From contig NZ_JABBCH010000003.1 in assembly GCF_012952295.1 (NCBI RefSeq), positions 62,001-126,000 of the forward strand: a stretch of DNA of 64,000 nt, read 5' to 3'. The notes under the pieces were generated by a model, which was given only the letters and a program-made list of their open reading frames with translations, was not told the origin of the DNA and did no database searches. This DNA is from Crystallibacter degradans. GTDB lineage: Bacteria > Actinomycetota > Actinomycetes > Actinomycetales > Micrococcaceae. Both the position numbers and the translations under genes were made by a program. Shown here piece after piece: positions 27,601-36,094 of the stretch. Position 1 is the first letter of the stretch; each line of letters starts with the position of its first letter.

Positions 27601-28418
27601 GCGTAGGCTGCCGTGCCGACGAGTGCCGTTATCAACCAGCTACCGGCGGCGTCGGCGAGGACGAAATTATACAGCGCCAGGCCGGCCACGGGCAGCAGTG
27701 CCAGTCCGGTGCCGGTGAAGGCAATGCCGGCCGGACGCAGCCGTGGTGCTCGCGTATAAACCGCCAAGCCGGCAGCGTAAAACAGCAGAGTTACGGCAAA
27801 TATCGTCACCGCCCGGGCACTGGCAGGCAGGGCGGAACCGATGAACAGCGCCGCCGCGGCCACGAGCAGCAGGCTCGCCGAGTAGAGGGTGATGTTGATA
27901 TTGCGCAGGTCCCGCCGCTGCTTGGCCCGTACCCGCTCTCGTTCCTCTTCTTCACGATGACGCGCGGCCACTGCAGGATCGAGGACGGGAGCCGCCTGCT
28001 CCGAAACGTTCGGAACGGGGTGTTGCCCTGGCACGGGATGGTAGCCGGGCAGAGGCTGTTCCGGGTGAAGGCCGGGCTGATGCCCAGCCAGAGGCCCCTG
28101 CGGCAAGTCCTGCGAAGGCGGCCCGAAGGCGGGGTTTGGCTGCGCCGTTGTGGTCTGCGGTGCAGGTTCCAGTTGCGTAGCAACCGGGGGTTCCGGAGCC
28201 TGTCCTGCGGATTCCGTTTGAACACCGCCCGCGGGCACCATGGCCGCCTGTGCATCCAGGTACCCCTGGTGGTAGCCCTCCTCGTAAACCTGGGCCGGCG
28301 GAGGCAACTTGGCCGCCCAGGTTCCCTGGACTTCATTGGCACCGGCGCGGCGGAGGCTGATGAACCATCCCGCAATAAACGCCACGCCGGCCAGCAGGAT
28401 GACCGCGAATAGCTCCAT
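24678..28418 (-). CDS. Giant polytopic membrane protein of unknown function
   Basis: 1246 residues. An N-terminal membrane helix (MELFAVILLAGVAFIAGWFI) is followed by a Pro/Gln/His-rich cytoplasmic stretch (about 50-150, PGYHPVPGQHPVPN-type repeats), a charged segment (HREEEERERVRAKQRRD) and then a near-continuous series of hydrophobic segments, probably 30 or more, to a basic C-terminus (KLMRHGKQDAERQ). No catalytic motif is apparent. The layout is reminiscent of DUF2339/DUF2157-type bacterial membrane proteins, but I cannot assign it. The ATG at 28418 is preceded by GAGG. A 46-residue membrane gene follows directly. Polytopic proteins of this size with no recognisable domain are rare, so it deserves structural prediction. 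Confidence 0.75.
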   Translation of the reverse strand: MELFAVILLAGVAFIAGWFISLRRAGANEVQGTWAAKLPPPAQVYEEGYHQGYLDAQAAMVPAGGVQTESAGQAPEPPVATQLEPAPQTTTAQPNPAFGPPSQDLPQGPLAGHQPGLHPEQPLPGYHPVPGQHPVPNVSEQAAPVLDPAVAARHREEEERERVRAKQRRDLRNINITLYSASLLLVAAAALFIGSALPASARAVTIFAVTLLFYAAGLAVYTRAPRLRPAGIAFTGTGLALLPVAGLALYNFVLADAAGSWLITALVGTAAYAYAAVRMQSRVVAYLSLPFFISIAWSAVAVLGGALVWYFTFSIALAATFSLVSYFRPRWVPGVYGAALVAVHRYLTPLAVLAAFFVGDQLQAGDYALLLAMAVGYYGAMLFTGGAQDKLANIYGLRIAVSLAAMYLVVAAGGNWPWALFTVAAVLAVQAAALAVFAPVWLRFLKDRPWVRHRTADGAGLAASIFRIDLGTVFALQALLTLLQVLDGIGATGRPGPEPVLILLVLAASAFTIAWKFRGWAESLIALPALSAAVLLEWSNPWRQELLLGLALVYLLARIRASAGQERLWVVSAARGAATLLLPTTALTHLPQLGMEQDLAGRTALLVLALGLVVNQVASTVLLDRGVGSAAPRLTVLVSAVLGFATTCGLIAAELPADPGVQDGGVHLGYLVFWAWTAAGVASSFVLTPRSRHQPANLGKRAETTLDAPAGLMEPLAPVILAAGALLGTSFLGVRGYEILVGVVLVYAAAMVAILRNRGGKGVYLLAAQLSLTGLVALIGQDLDASIHVLFVLVACTTALQEAARLLARGRLGEYGLQRVSAWLGLVLLVVLPWVYSAAVAAPQRGVVVVQLLLLIAVAAARLRQQQGAGPSGYVSVYGLATLTAVITDAAPLAETGWLPALLSADGGALAALLFGAVAAVLRVLRRGERLRYLLLAATAVFMLEALALSLVEDAWMTPVALFGAAVLFFVLSHREQLPWLYAGGAVSVLAAAFALMQRLQEVALLDFASGPAQWLAAAWLTAVLLYGFRLTLREREDADPVRAVILTGVALSVLGLVSMLAIFPGPTAIAASLSIIVAAALAVIETPERAREAAAEGAFFVFVLAVQRLYAVAAGWIDPFWALQWWIVAGALVAAYEFVRGRDQRGTIVLAAAAGGLSLSGFGTIILSDAGKQIWALLGHGGLLVAGVVLSRRLFTVWGAVGIALALLWFMRGFTFLLLAFAALALLAFAVWKLMRHGKQDAERQ

Positions 28419-28500
28419 ATCCCCCGGACCTCTTCATTATTGAGACTGTTCTGCTCAGTATATGAGCCATCTGGCGGGGCACCACACCGGATTCCGGGGC

Positions 28501-28526
28501 TGTGGATAAGCCGGAGCTTGTCCACG
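28501..28526. repeat. Inverted pair of DnaA-box-like nonamers
   Basis: TGTGGATAA (28501-28509, the complement of TTATCCACA, a perfect consensus DnaA box) faces TTGTCCACG (28518-28526, one base from the actinobacterial box TTGTCCACA), eight bases apart. The site lies in the divergent gap between the giant membrane gene and the VOC gene. Two boxes are too few for an origin; they could titrate DnaA or regulate a neighbour. Confidence 0.4.
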
Positions 28527-28651
28527 ATCCCGGTCCTATCGAGCAGCCTGTGGCGTGCTGAAAATTGTCGCTAATCGGCAGGTTCATCGCGCCCGCGGAA
28601 GACTATTCTGTAGATGTCCGCACGCCGATTGCACGAAGGGAGTTGGACGCA

Positions 28652-29032
28652 GTGCTCAGCACTACCAAAATGACAGCGGTCCTGCCCGTGAAGGATCTGG
28701 ACCGCGCACGCGATTTCTATGAGAAGTCGCTTGGTCTCGACCCTCAGGGCCTCATGGACGACGACACGTTCATTTTCTCCACCGACGGAGCCACTGCACT
28801 CGAACTGCTGCGCCGGCCGGATGCCACTCCGTCGCAGAACACGGCCGTCAGTTTCGAGGTAGCGGATCTGGAAGCCGAGATGAAGGATCTCGAGGGCCGG
28901 GGCATCAGGTTCGAAGACTACGACCTGCCGGGTCTGAAGACCATCGACCACATCGCGACCAGCGACAACCTCCGTTGCGCATGGTTTGCCGACCCGGAAG
29001 GGAACGTTCTCTGCCTCCACCAACCCGTCTGA
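28652..29032 (+). CDS. VOC-superfamily (glyoxalase/dioxygenase fold) protein
   Basis: 126 residues from a GTG with GGGAG nine bases upstream; an ATG at 28670 is an alternative, and the longer open frame to 28565 is not supported by a ribosome site. The beta-alpha-beta3 pattern is clear: TAVLPVKDLDRARDFYEKSL at the N-terminus and AWFADPEGNVLCLHQPV at the C-terminus, the usual VOC ending with E as a metal ligand. One polypeptide holds two modules, so it would act as a dimer. Substrate unknown; candidates are methylglyoxal-type detoxification or antibiotic binding. It converges on tuf across a bidirectional terminator. Confidence 0.85.
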   Translation: MLSTTKMTAVLPVKDLDRARDFYEKSLGLDPQGLMDDDTFIFSTDGATALELLRRPDATPSQNTAVSFEVADLEAEMKDLEGRGIRFEDYDLPGLKTIDHIATSDNLRCAWFADPEGNVLCLHQPV

Positions 29033-29100
29033 GAGGAGTTCAGCCAGTACGACCGTCCCGGGCCGGTATCGGCCGGAGCCAGCCAACGGGAGTTAAGACA

Positions 29101-29132
29101 GAAAACCCCCGCTGTAAACAGCGGGGGTTTTC
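29101..29132. terminator. Bidirectional terminator between the VOC gene and tuf
   Basis: Perfect 14-base arms GAAAACCCCCGCTG and CAGCGGGGGTTTTC around the loop TAAA, with A and T runs on either side. It works in either direction, ending the plus-strand VOC gene and the minus-strand tuf. Confidence 0.92.
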
Positions 29133-29142
29133 CTGATCTCAA

Positions 29143-29162
29143 ACCGGTGCAACTGCACCGGT
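29143..29162. repeat. Inverted repeat just after tuf
   Basis: ACCGGTGCA and TGCACCGGT are separated by two bases, 24 bases past the tuf stop and ahead of the main terminator. As RNA it would form a second tight hairpin and may protect the tuf 3' end; as DNA it is a near-perfect 20-base palindrome. Confidence 0.5.
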
Positions 29163-29185
29163 ACGATTACCCAGGAACCAAGTAA

Positions 29186-30376
29186 TTACTTGATGATCTT
29201 GGTAACGCGACCTGATCCAACGGTGCGGCCACCCTCACGGATAGCGAAGCCGAGGCCCTCTTCCATAGCGATCGGCTGGATGAGCTCAACGGTCATCTCA
29301 GTGTTGTCGCCGGGCATAACCATTTCCGTGCCTTCCGGCAGGGTGATAACGCCGGTTACGTCCGTGGTACGGAAGTAGAACTGCGGGCGGTAGTTCGAGT
29401 AGAACGGGTTGTGGCGTCCGCCTTCATCCTTGGACAGGATGTAGACGTTGGCCTCGAAGTCGGTGTGCGGGGTGATGGAACCCGGCTTCACAACAACCTG
29501 GCCACGCTCTACGTCTTCGCGCTTGATGCCGCGGAGCAGCAGACCACAGTTCTCGCCGGCCCATGCCTCGTCGAGCTGCTTGTGGAACATCTCGATACCG
29601 GTAACCGTGGTCTTCTGGACCGGACGGATACCGACGATCTCGACCTCGGAGTTGATGGCGAGGGTACCACGCTCGGCGCGGCCGGTAACAACGGTACCGC
29701 GGCCGGTGATGGTGAAGACGTCCTCGATCGGCATCAGGAACGGCTTGTCCTTGTCGCGGACCGGGTCCGGAACGTTTTCGTCAACGGCTTCCATCAGGTC
29801 CTCAACGGACTTGACCCACTGCGGGTCGCCTTCCAGAGCCTTCAGGCCCGAAACGCGGATGACCGGAGCGTTGTCGCCGTCGAAGTCCTGCGAGCTGAGC
29901 AGTTCGCGAACTTCCATTTCGACGAGGTCGAGGAGCTCTTCGTCTTCAACCATGTCGGACTTGTTCAGCGCGACCAGCAGGTAGGGAACACCAACCTGGC
30001 GGGCCAGCAGAACGTGCTCGCGGGTCTGAGCCATCGGACCATCGGTAGCGGCAACCACGAGGATTGCGCCGTCCATCTGAGCTGCACCAGTGATCATGTT
30101 CTTGATGTAGTCAGCGTGACCGGGGGCGTCTACGTGTGCGTAGTGGCGCTTCTCGGTCTGGTATTCGATGTGCGAGATATTGATGGTGATACCGCGCTGG
30201 CGCTCTTCCGGGGCAGAGTCGATAGCTGCGAAGTCACGCTGCTCGTTGAGATCGGGGTACTTGTCAGCAAGCACCTTGGAAATAGCAGCGGTCAACGTGG
30301 TCTTACCGTGGTCAACGTGACCGATGGTGCCGATGTTGACGTGCGGCTTAGTCCGCTCGAACTTTGCCTTCGCCAC
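29186..30376 (-). CDS. tuf: Elongation factor Tu
   Basis: 396 residues. EF-Tu delivers aminoacyl-tRNA to the ribosome with GTP. The G domain has [10 protein letters not shown] (P-loop), [13 protein letters not shown] (switch I), DAPGHADY and NKSDMV; domains 2 and 3 end in [15 protein letters not shown]. The start is GTG with a strong AGGAGG. It is the last gene of the str operon but has its own leader hairpin and promoter-like boxes, which would allow extra expression. Confidence 0.97.
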   Translation of the reverse strand: MAKAKFERTKPHVNIGTIGHVDHGKTTLTAAISKVLADKYPDLNEQRDFAAIDSAPEERQRGITINISHIEYQTEKRHYAHVDAPGHADYIKNMITGAAQMDGAILVVAATDGPMAQTREHVLLARQVGVPYLLVALNKSDMVEDEELLDLVEMEVRELLSSQDFDGDNAPVIRVSGLKALEGDPQWVKSVEDLMEAVDENVPDPVRDKDKPFLMPIEDVFTITGRGTVVTGRAERGTLAINSEVEIVGIRPVQKTTVTGIEMFHKQLDEAWAGENCGLLLRGIKREDVERGQVVVKPGSITPHTDFEANVYILSKDEGGRHNPFYSNYRPQFYFRTTDVTGVITLPEGTEMVMPGDNTEMTVELIQPIAMEEGLGFAIREGGRTVGSGRVTKIIK

Positions 30377-30411
30377 GGGTTCCTCCTAGAACGTTTTGAG
30401 AAGAATTGCTC

Positions 30412-30436
30412 TTCGGTAACGCTTTTCGTTACCGAA
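30412..30436 (-). promoter_or_regulatory. Leader hairpin of tuf
   Basis: TTCGGTAACG (30412-30421) and CGTTACCGAA (30427-30436) form a perfect 10-base stem with a five-base loop about 35 bases before the tuf GTG. No T run follows on the minus strand. It may stabilise the tuf RNA or be a binding site. Confidence 0.5.
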
Positions 30437-30445
30437 ACCTGAACA

Positions 30446-30475
30446 AGTCTACTTCGGGCTTTTGTATTTGGTGAA
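30446..30475 (-). promoter_or_regulatory. Candidate tuf promoter
   Basis: On the minus strand TTCACC (30470-30475) and TAGACT (30446-30451) are 18 bases apart, each matching consensus at four of six positions. The start would fall near 30439, just ahead of the leader hairpin. A separate tuf promoter inside the str operon is common. Confidence 0.4.
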
Positions 30476-30527
30476 ATTACAGATTTCTTCAGGTACCGGC
30501 AACTTGCCGTTACCCTCGGCCTGCGGT

Positions 30528-30563
30528 GCAGTGGGCCGTCCACCGGAGTGACCGGCCCACTGC
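30528..30563 (-). terminator. Hairpin between fusA and tuf
   Basis: GCAGTGGGCCG (30528-30538) pairs with CGGCCCACTGC (30553-30563), 14-base loop, 40 bases after the fusA stop. No T run follows, so partial termination or RNA stabilisation is more likely than a full stop. Confidence 0.5.
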
Positions 30564-30602
30564 CTTTGGTGTTGTCCCGGCGAACCGGGACGCTACCGAA
30601 AT

Positions 30603-32717
30603 TTACTCGCCGCGCGTCTTCTGGATGATCTCGTCGGCAACTGCCTTCGGGACCTCAGAGTAGCTGTCGAACTGCATCGAGTACACAGCACGACCCTGCG
30701 TCTTGGAACGCAGGTCGCCGATGTAACCGAACATCTCGGACAGCGGCACGTTGGCGCGGACAACCTTTACGCCCGAGGCATCTTCCATGGACTGGATCAT
30801 GCCGCGGCGGGAGTTCAGGTCACCGATGACGTCACCCATGTATTCCTCAGGGGTACGTACTTCAACGGCCATCAGCGGTTCGAGCAGGACCGGGTTGGCG
30901 CGCTTGACGCCTTCCTTCAGCACCTGGGAACCGGCGATCTTGAACGCCATTTCCGAAGAGTCGACGTCGTGGTAGGCGCCGTCAAGCAGAGTGGCCTTCA
31001 CGCCGACCAGCGGGTAGCCGGCCAGCACACCGAGCTGCAGGGCACTCTGGATACCTTGGTCCACCGAGGGAATGTACTCGCGGGGGATACGGCCACCAGT
31101 GACCTTGTTCTCGAATTCGTAGAAGACGCCTTCGGAAGTGTCCAGCGGCTCGAAGGCCACCTGGACCTTTGCGAACTGGCCGGATCCACCCGTCTGCTTC
31201 TTGTGGGTGAAGTCGACCTTGTCGACAGCCTTCTTGATCGTTTCGCGGTACGCCACCTGCGGCTTACCGACGTTGGCCTCGACCTTGAATTCGCGGCGCA
31301 TGCGGTCCACCAGGATGTCCAGGTGGAGCTCGCCCATGCCGCCGATTTCGGTCTGGCCGGTATCTTCGTTCAGGCTGACGGTGAACGTCGGGTCCTCAGC
31401 GGAGAGTTTCTGGATAGCTGTGGACAGCTTCTCCTGGTCGCCCTTGGTCTTCGGCTCGATGGCCACGAAGATCACCGGCTCCGGGAAGGACATCGATTCG
31501 AGGACGATCGGGGCATCGGGTGCACACAGGGTGTCGCCGGTGGTGGTGTCCTTGAGGCCGATGACGGCGTAAATGTGGCCGGCATGCAGCTCGTCGACCG
31601 GCATCTCCTTGTTGGCGTGCATCTGGAACAGCTTGCCCAGACGCTCCTTCTTGCCCTTGGTGGAGTTCAGCAGCTGCTGACCCGCCACGGCCTTACCGGA
31701 GTAAACGCGGATGAAGTTCAGCTGACCGAAGAACGGGTGCGCGGCAATCTTGAACGCAAGCGCGGAGAACGGCTCGTCCTCGCTCGGCTTGCGCGTCAGT
31801 TCCTTTTCCTCGTTCTGCGGGTCGTGGCCGATCATCGACGCAACGTCCAGCGGGGAAGGCAGGTAATCGATGACGGCGTCCAGCATCGGCTGCACACCGC
31901 GGTTCTTGAACGCGGAGCCACAGAAGACCGGGTAGATCTCCGAGTTGACAACCATCTTGCGGATGCCGGCCTTGAGCTCCTCGATCGAGGGCTCTTCACC
32001 TTCGAGGAACTTGGTCATCAGTTCGTCGGAAGATTCTGCAACAGCCTCGACCAGCAGGGCGCGGTATTCCTCGGCCTTGGCCTGCAGGTCCGCCGGGATA
32101 TCGCCGGTCTCGTAGGCGGCACCCATGGTGACGTCACCCTTGGAGTCGCCGGGCCAGGTCAGGGCCTTCATGGTCAGCAGGTCCACAACACCGACGAACT
32201 CGCTCTCGGCACCGATCGGCAGCTGCATAACCAGCGGCTTGGCACCCAGGCGGTTGATGATGGTGTCGACGGTGAAGTAGAAGTCCGCACCGAGCTTGTC
32301 CATCTTGTTGACGAAGCAGATACGCGGCACTTCGTACTTATCGGCCTGGCGCCACACGGTCTCGGACTGCGGCTCGACGCCTTCCTTGCCGTCGAAGACT
32401 GCAACGGCACCGTCGAGGACCCGCAGGGAGCGCTCGACCTCAACCGTAAAGTCCACGTGGCCCGGGGTGTCGATGATGTTGATCTGGTTGTTGTCCCAGA
32501 AGCAGGTCACCGCGGCAGAGGTGATGGTGATGCCGCGTTCCTTTTCCTGTTCCATCCAGTCGGTCGTCGAAGCGCCGTCGTGCGTTTCGCCGATCTTGTG
32601 GCTGACACCCGTGTAGAACAGGATGCGCTCAGTAGTGGTGGTCTTGCCGGCATCGATGTGGGCCATGATGCCGATATTGCGGACCTTATTAAGGTCGGTA
32701 AGCACGTCGAGTGCCAC
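30603..32717 (-). CDS. fusA: Elongation factor G
   Basis: 704 residues. EF-G drives translocation using GTP. Motifs are [15 protein letters not shown] (P-loop), [12 protein letters not shown] (switch I), DTPGHVDFT and [12 protein letters not shown]. Domain IV follows with [12 protein letters not shown] and the C-terminal [18 protein letters not shown]. The start is GTG behind GGGAG. It lies 84 bases downstream of rpsG. Confidence 0.97.
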   Translation of the reverse strand: MALDVLTDLNKVRNIGIMAHIDAGKTTTTERILFYTGVSHKIGETHDGASTTDWMEQEKERGITITSAAVTCFWDNNQINIIDTPGHVDFTVEVERSLRVLDGAVAVFDGKEGVEPQSETVWRQADKYEVPRICFVNKMDKLGADFYFTVDTIINRLGAKPLVMQLPIGAESEFVGVVDLLTMKALTWPGDSKGDVTMGAAYETGDIPADLQAKAEEYRALLVEAVAESSDELMTKFLEGEEPSIEELKAGIRKMVVNSEIYPVFCGSAFKNRGVQPMLDAVIDYLPSPLDVASMIGHDPQNEEKELTRKPSEDEPFSALAFKIAAHPFFGQLNFIRVYSGKAVAGQQLLNSTKGKKERLGKLFQMHANKEMPVDELHAGHIYAVIGLKDTTTGDTLCAPDAPIVLESMSFPEPVIFVAIEPKTKGDQEKLSTAIQKLSAEDPTFTVSLNEDTGQTEIGGMGELHLDILVDRMRREFKVEANVGKPQVAYRETIKKAVDKVDFTHKKQTGGSGQFAKVQVAFEPLDTSEGVFYEFENKVTGGRIPREYIPSVDQGIQSALQLGVLAGYPLVGVKATLLDGAYHDVDSSEMAFKIAGSQVLKEGVKRANPVLLEPLMAVEVRTPEEYMGDVIGDLNSRRGMIQSMEDASGVKVVRANVPLSEMFGYIGDLRSKTQGRAVYSMQFDSYSEVPKAVADEIIQKTRGE

Positions 32718-32749
32718 AGTTTCTCCCTTTTTAGGTGAGCCCCAACCAA

Positions 32750-32787
32750 CGACGGCGGTGGGCAGCTGAGCGATCCAGCCGCCGTCG
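32750..32787 (-). other. Hairpin between rpsG and fusA
   Basis: CGACGGCGG (32750-32758) and CCGCCGTCG (32779-32787) can form a nine-base stem with a 20-base loop in the str-operon transcript, just after rpsG. In E. coli the S12/S7-S7/EF-G intercistronic region is the S7 autoregulatory site; this hairpin is in the same place, but similarity of function is inferred. Confidence 0.35.
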
Positions 32788-32801
32788 TCGGTAAAGGTTT
32801 T

Positions 32802-33272
32802 TTACCAGCGGTAGTGGGCGAAGGCCTTGTTGGACTCGGCCATCTTGTGGGTGTCTTCGCGACGCTTCACAGCGGCACCGAGACCGTTCGAGGCGTCCAG
32901 AATCTCGTTCATGAGACGCTCGGTCATGGTCTTCTCGCGGCGGGCCTTGGAGTAGCCAACCAGCCAGCGCAGGGCCAGAGCCGTGGCACGGCCCGGCTTG
33001 ACCTCAACGGGAACCTGGTACGTGGCGCCACCGACGCGGCGGGAGCGGACCTCGAGGGTAGGCCGGACGTTGTCCATGGCCTTCTTCAGAGCGGCAACGG
33101 GATCGCCGCCGGTCTTGGTCTGGACACCTTCAAGGGCACCGTAAACGATGCGCTCCGCGGTGGACTTCTTGCCGTCGACCAGAACCTTGTTGATCAGCTG
33201 GGTGACCATGGGGGAACCGTGGACGGGATCTACAACTAGCGGCCGCTTGGGGGCCGGACCCTTGCGGGGCAT
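32802..33272 (-). CDS. rpsG: 30S ribosomal protein S7
   Basis: 156 residues. S7 organises the 30S head and lies near the E site. It starts [20 protein letters not shown] and contains [20 protein letters not shown] and KKRE-type C-terminal sequence [20 protein letters not shown]. One base separates its ATG from the rpsL stop. Confidence 0.97.
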   Translation of the reverse strand: MPRKGPAPKRPLVVDPVHGSPMVTQLINKVLVDGKKSTAERIVYGALEGVQTKTGGDPVAALKKAMDNVRPTLEVRSRRVGGATYQVPVEVKPGRATALALRWLVGYSKARREKTMTERLMNEILDASNGLGAAVKRREDTHKMAESNKAFAHYRW

Positions 33273-33273
33273 A

Positions 33274-33648
33274 TTACTTCTTCTCCATCTTCGCGCCGTA
33301 GCGGCTACGAGCCTGCTTGCGGTTCTTCACGCCCTGGGTGTCAAGTGCACCACGGACGATCTTGTAGCGGACACCCGGCAGGTCCTTAACACGGCCGCCG
33401 CGAACGAGCACGATGGAGTGTTCCTGCAGGTTGTGGCCTACACCGGGGATGTAGGCGGTAACTTCGATGCCACCGTTGAGGCGGACACGGGCTACCTTAC
33501 GAAGAGCGGAGTTCGGCTTCTTCGGGGTGGTGGTGTAAACGCGGGTGCAGACGCCGCGCTTCATGGGGCTGCCCTTAAGCGCGGGCGCCTTGGTCTTATT
33601 GACCTTGGGTGAGCGGCCCTTGCGGACCAGCTGCTGAATCGTAGGCAC
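33274..33648 (-). CDS. rpsL: 30S ribosomal protein S12
   Basis: 124 residues. S12 monitors decoding accuracy. It starts [20 protein letters not shown]. The streptomycin-contact segment [11 protein letters not shown] is wild type, and the second region reads [11 protein letters not shown]. The start is GTG. It is the first gene of the str operon. Confidence 0.97.
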   Translation of the reverse strand: MPTIQQLVRKGRSPKVNKTKAPALKGSPMKRGVCTRVYTTTPKKPNSALRKVARVRLNGGIEVTAYIPGVGHNLQEHSIVLVRGGRVKDLPGVRYKIVRGALDTQGVKNRKQARSRYGAKMEKK

Positions 33649-33914
33649 TTTCGTGATCTCCGTTTTTCTAGGCTTTGCCCCGCCACTGTTGCGAGGCCAG
33701 GCACTTTCCAGTCGTCTCCACGCCTACTGCGGAATGAAACGACCGTAGGCATGCAAAGGTGTGGCATTCACCGCGCAAGAACCCCGCGGACCGGAAACAG
33801 GCTCCATCCCCAAATTCCCAACCTGCGGAAACTTCGGAACGGCCTTCATCCACTGCCACACAAAACAATCGGGTAATAGTCTATCAGAGATTAGGGAAGC
33901 GGCTGACCGCAGGC
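33649..33914 (-). promoter_or_regulatory. Upstream region of the str operon
   Basis: 266 bases between rpsL and the acyltransferase gene. On the minus strand an AT-rich TGATAGACTATTAC (about 33876-33889) could hold the -10 box (TAGACT or TATTAC), which would give a long leader of over 200 bases. No convincing -35 partner was found. Confidence 0.3.
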
Positions 33915-36068
33915 TCACTGCGCCTCTTCCATGGCTGCCAGCAGCTCCTGCTCAAGCCGCGGCGCCAGCGTCTTCATGTAGGTTCTGGTGATGTGGTTCT
34001 TGTCCGCGTAGAGCAGCACGTTGCCGATCACGGCCGGGCAGGAATCCTCCCCGCAGAAGGCGTCCGAGAGGTCCAGCACCCGGGCCCGGGGCGCCAGTTC
34101 CGCGGCTTCCCGTGTGAGGTCCTGGTCGTCGAACCCTTCGCTGCGCGGCTGGCCGCACTCCTGCGGATCCTCATAGGACTGCGAGACGCAGTCCGGGACT
34201 ATGGCCCCTTCGCGCGGCCGGGGCGTATCCATCAGGGGATAGACCTCGATCCTGGCGTCGGCCAGCGCGTTCCAGTTCTCGGCAAAGCCGGCAGCTCCCG
34301 GGCGGTGTTCCGTACCGGAAGCCACGAAGTTCACGTTGGCGTAGTAGGAGGTCACGACGGTGTCCACGTCTCCCCTGTCGATGATCCGGTCCAGGGTTCC
34401 GCGGTTCGGCTCGGTGCACTGCAGGTCCTCGTCCCGTTCGGCCACCCGCATTTCCGTGGTGAAGGGGCACGAGTTGTGCAGGTATGTCACCAGCCGCCAG
34501 TCCTGCTTCTTGGCAACCGGCTCCAGCGCGGCAAACCATTGCGCGGCGTGCGAGTCCCCGACCAATGCCACGGTCTTCTCCGCGTCCTCGTCCCCGAATT
34601 CGCACTCCTTCGTGTCGGGGTCCGATGCCAGCGAAGCGCAGTCGCCGACGTCGAAATTATCTTCCTTCGCCACCGTAGGGTCCGGCACGATCACATCGGA
34701 CTCAGCGGCGAACGCGCGGTCCGCTGCCGGTGACATTGCCTCTGCTCCGAAGTCCTTCGGAGGTGCGGCCAGCAGGGCCGAGGTCTGGACCGCGCGCTCC
34801 GCCAGGATCCGCTGCTGCTGGTTGCCCGGGACGAAGGCCATCGTGCCCACCAGCGCGGTGGCGGCAGCTCCCGCGGCCAGCGGGCGCCAAGCCTGGGCAT
34901 TCAGCCAACCGAACCGGCGCACAGGGCTCTCCACGTAGTAGTAACTCAACGCGGCCAGGCCGTAGGACACCGCCAGCAGCATCAGGCTGGCCACCGGCCC
35001 GGGCTCGCGGCCGGCCACCGTCTTGTAGAAGACGATCAGCGGCCAGTGCCACAGGTAGAGGGAGTAGGAGATGTTGCCGGTCCACTGCACGGGCTTCAGG
35101 TCGACCAGCCGGTGCAGCGACAGCTCGCCGCAGGTGCGGCCGGCGGCAATGATCGCCATTGTGCCCAGGACCGGGAGCAGCGCGGCGGTGCCGGGGAAGG
35201 GCGTCGAACCGTCCAGCAGGAAGGCCGCTGCCAGGATCGCGGCCAGGCCCGCGGCCGCCAGGAGGCTGCGCAGGTGGGGCAAGCGGTCCGTGTAGGTCAG
35301 GGTGAGTGCCAGCAGCCCGCCCAGCCCGAGTTCCCAGATCCGGGTGGGCGTAATGAAGTAGGCAGCCGGGCTGCCGCCTGCGGTGTACCAGATCCCGAAA
35401 ACCAGCGAGGCCGCGGTGACCAGCGCGAAGAGCAGGCCCGCGCAGCGGGTGACCGAGTAACTTGCCCGGCGCAACTGCCCGCCGGACTGCAGCCGCGCAT
35501 TGGACTTGCGGACCAGGTAGGCCGCCAGCAGGACCAGCAGCGGCCAGAACACATAGAACTGTTCCTCCACAGCCAGGGACCAGAAGTGCTGCAGGGCGGT
35601 GGCGGACTCCGTGGCAGCAAGGTAGTCCACCGAATTGGTGGCTAAGGCCCAGTTCTGCACATAGAACGTCGAGGCCAGCGCCTGGATACCGATCTGCGGC
35701 CACTGCGTCATCGGAGCGATCATCAGCGTGACCACCAGGACAACGACGACGGTGAGCAGCGCCGCGGGCAGGATGCGCCGGATGCGTGCGGCCCAGAAGT
35801 GGCGCAGCGAGATGGTGCCGGTTTTTGCCACCTCGCGCAGCATGTGTCCGGTGATCAGGAAGCCGGAAATCACGAAGAAAACGTCGACGCCGACAAACCC
35901 GCCGGGCAGCCACCGCGGCTCAAGGTGATAGGCCACCACCATGAGCACCGCCAGAGCCCGCAGGGCCTGGATTTCGGGCAGGAACTTGCGTACTTTTCCT
36001 TCCGTCTGTTTGGTCTCCATGGGTGCTAAGTCAGTCATGCCCAGATAAACAGACGGTGCATTCGACAT
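33915..36068 (-). CDS. OafA-type acyltransferase fused to SGNH domain (copy 1)
   Basis: 717 residues. The N-terminal acyltransferase-3 domain (about 25-400) has some ten membrane helices and the family motifs RALAVLMVVAYHL (catalytic His) and GGFVGVDVFFVISGFLITGH. The C-terminal SGNH domain faces outside and carries VALVGDSHAAQW (nucleophile Ser) and DKNHITRTYM (catalytic His). Such proteins O-acetylate surface polysaccharide or wall glycans. The start is uncertain: ATG 36068, or the ATG ten codons later (MTDLAPMETK), neither with a strong ribosome site. It is the second of two tandem paralogues, 26 bases after copy 2. Confidence 0.9.
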   Translation of the reverse strand: MSNAPSVYLGMTDLAPMETKQTEGKVRKFLPEIQALRALAVLMVVAYHLEPRWLPGGFVGVDVFFVISGFLITGHMLREVAKTGTISLRHFWAARIRRILPAALLTVVVVLVVTLMIAPMTQWPQIGIQALASTFYVQNWALATNSVDYLAATESATALQHFWSLAVEEQFYVFWPLLVLLAAYLVRKSNARLQSGGQLRRASYSVTRCAGLLFALVTAASLVFGIWYTAGGSPAAYFITPTRIWELGLGGLLALTLTYTDRLPHLRSLLAAAGLAAILAAAFLLDGSTPFPGTAALLPVLGTMAIIAAGRTCGELSLHRLVDLKPVQWTGNISYSLYLWHWPLIVFYKTVAGREPGPVASLMLLAVSYGLAALSYYYVESPVRRFGWLNAQAWRPLAAGAAATALVGTMAFVPGNQQQRILAERAVQTSALLAAPPKDFGAEAMSPAADRAFAAESDVIVPDPTVAKEDNFDVGDCASLASDPDTKECEFGDEDAEKTVALVGDSHAAQWFAALEPVAKKQDWRLVTYLHNSCPFTTEMRVAERDEDLQCTEPNRGTLDRIIDRGDVDTVVTSYYANVNFVASGTEHRPGAAGFAENWNALADARIEVYPLMDTPRPREGAIVPDCVSQSYEDPQECGQPRSEGFDDQDLTREAAELAPRARVLDLSDAFCGEDSCPAVIGNVLLYADKNHITRTYMKTLAPRLEQELLAAMEEAQ

Positions 36069-36094
36069 GAACGCGGCATATTTCCGCTTAGGTT

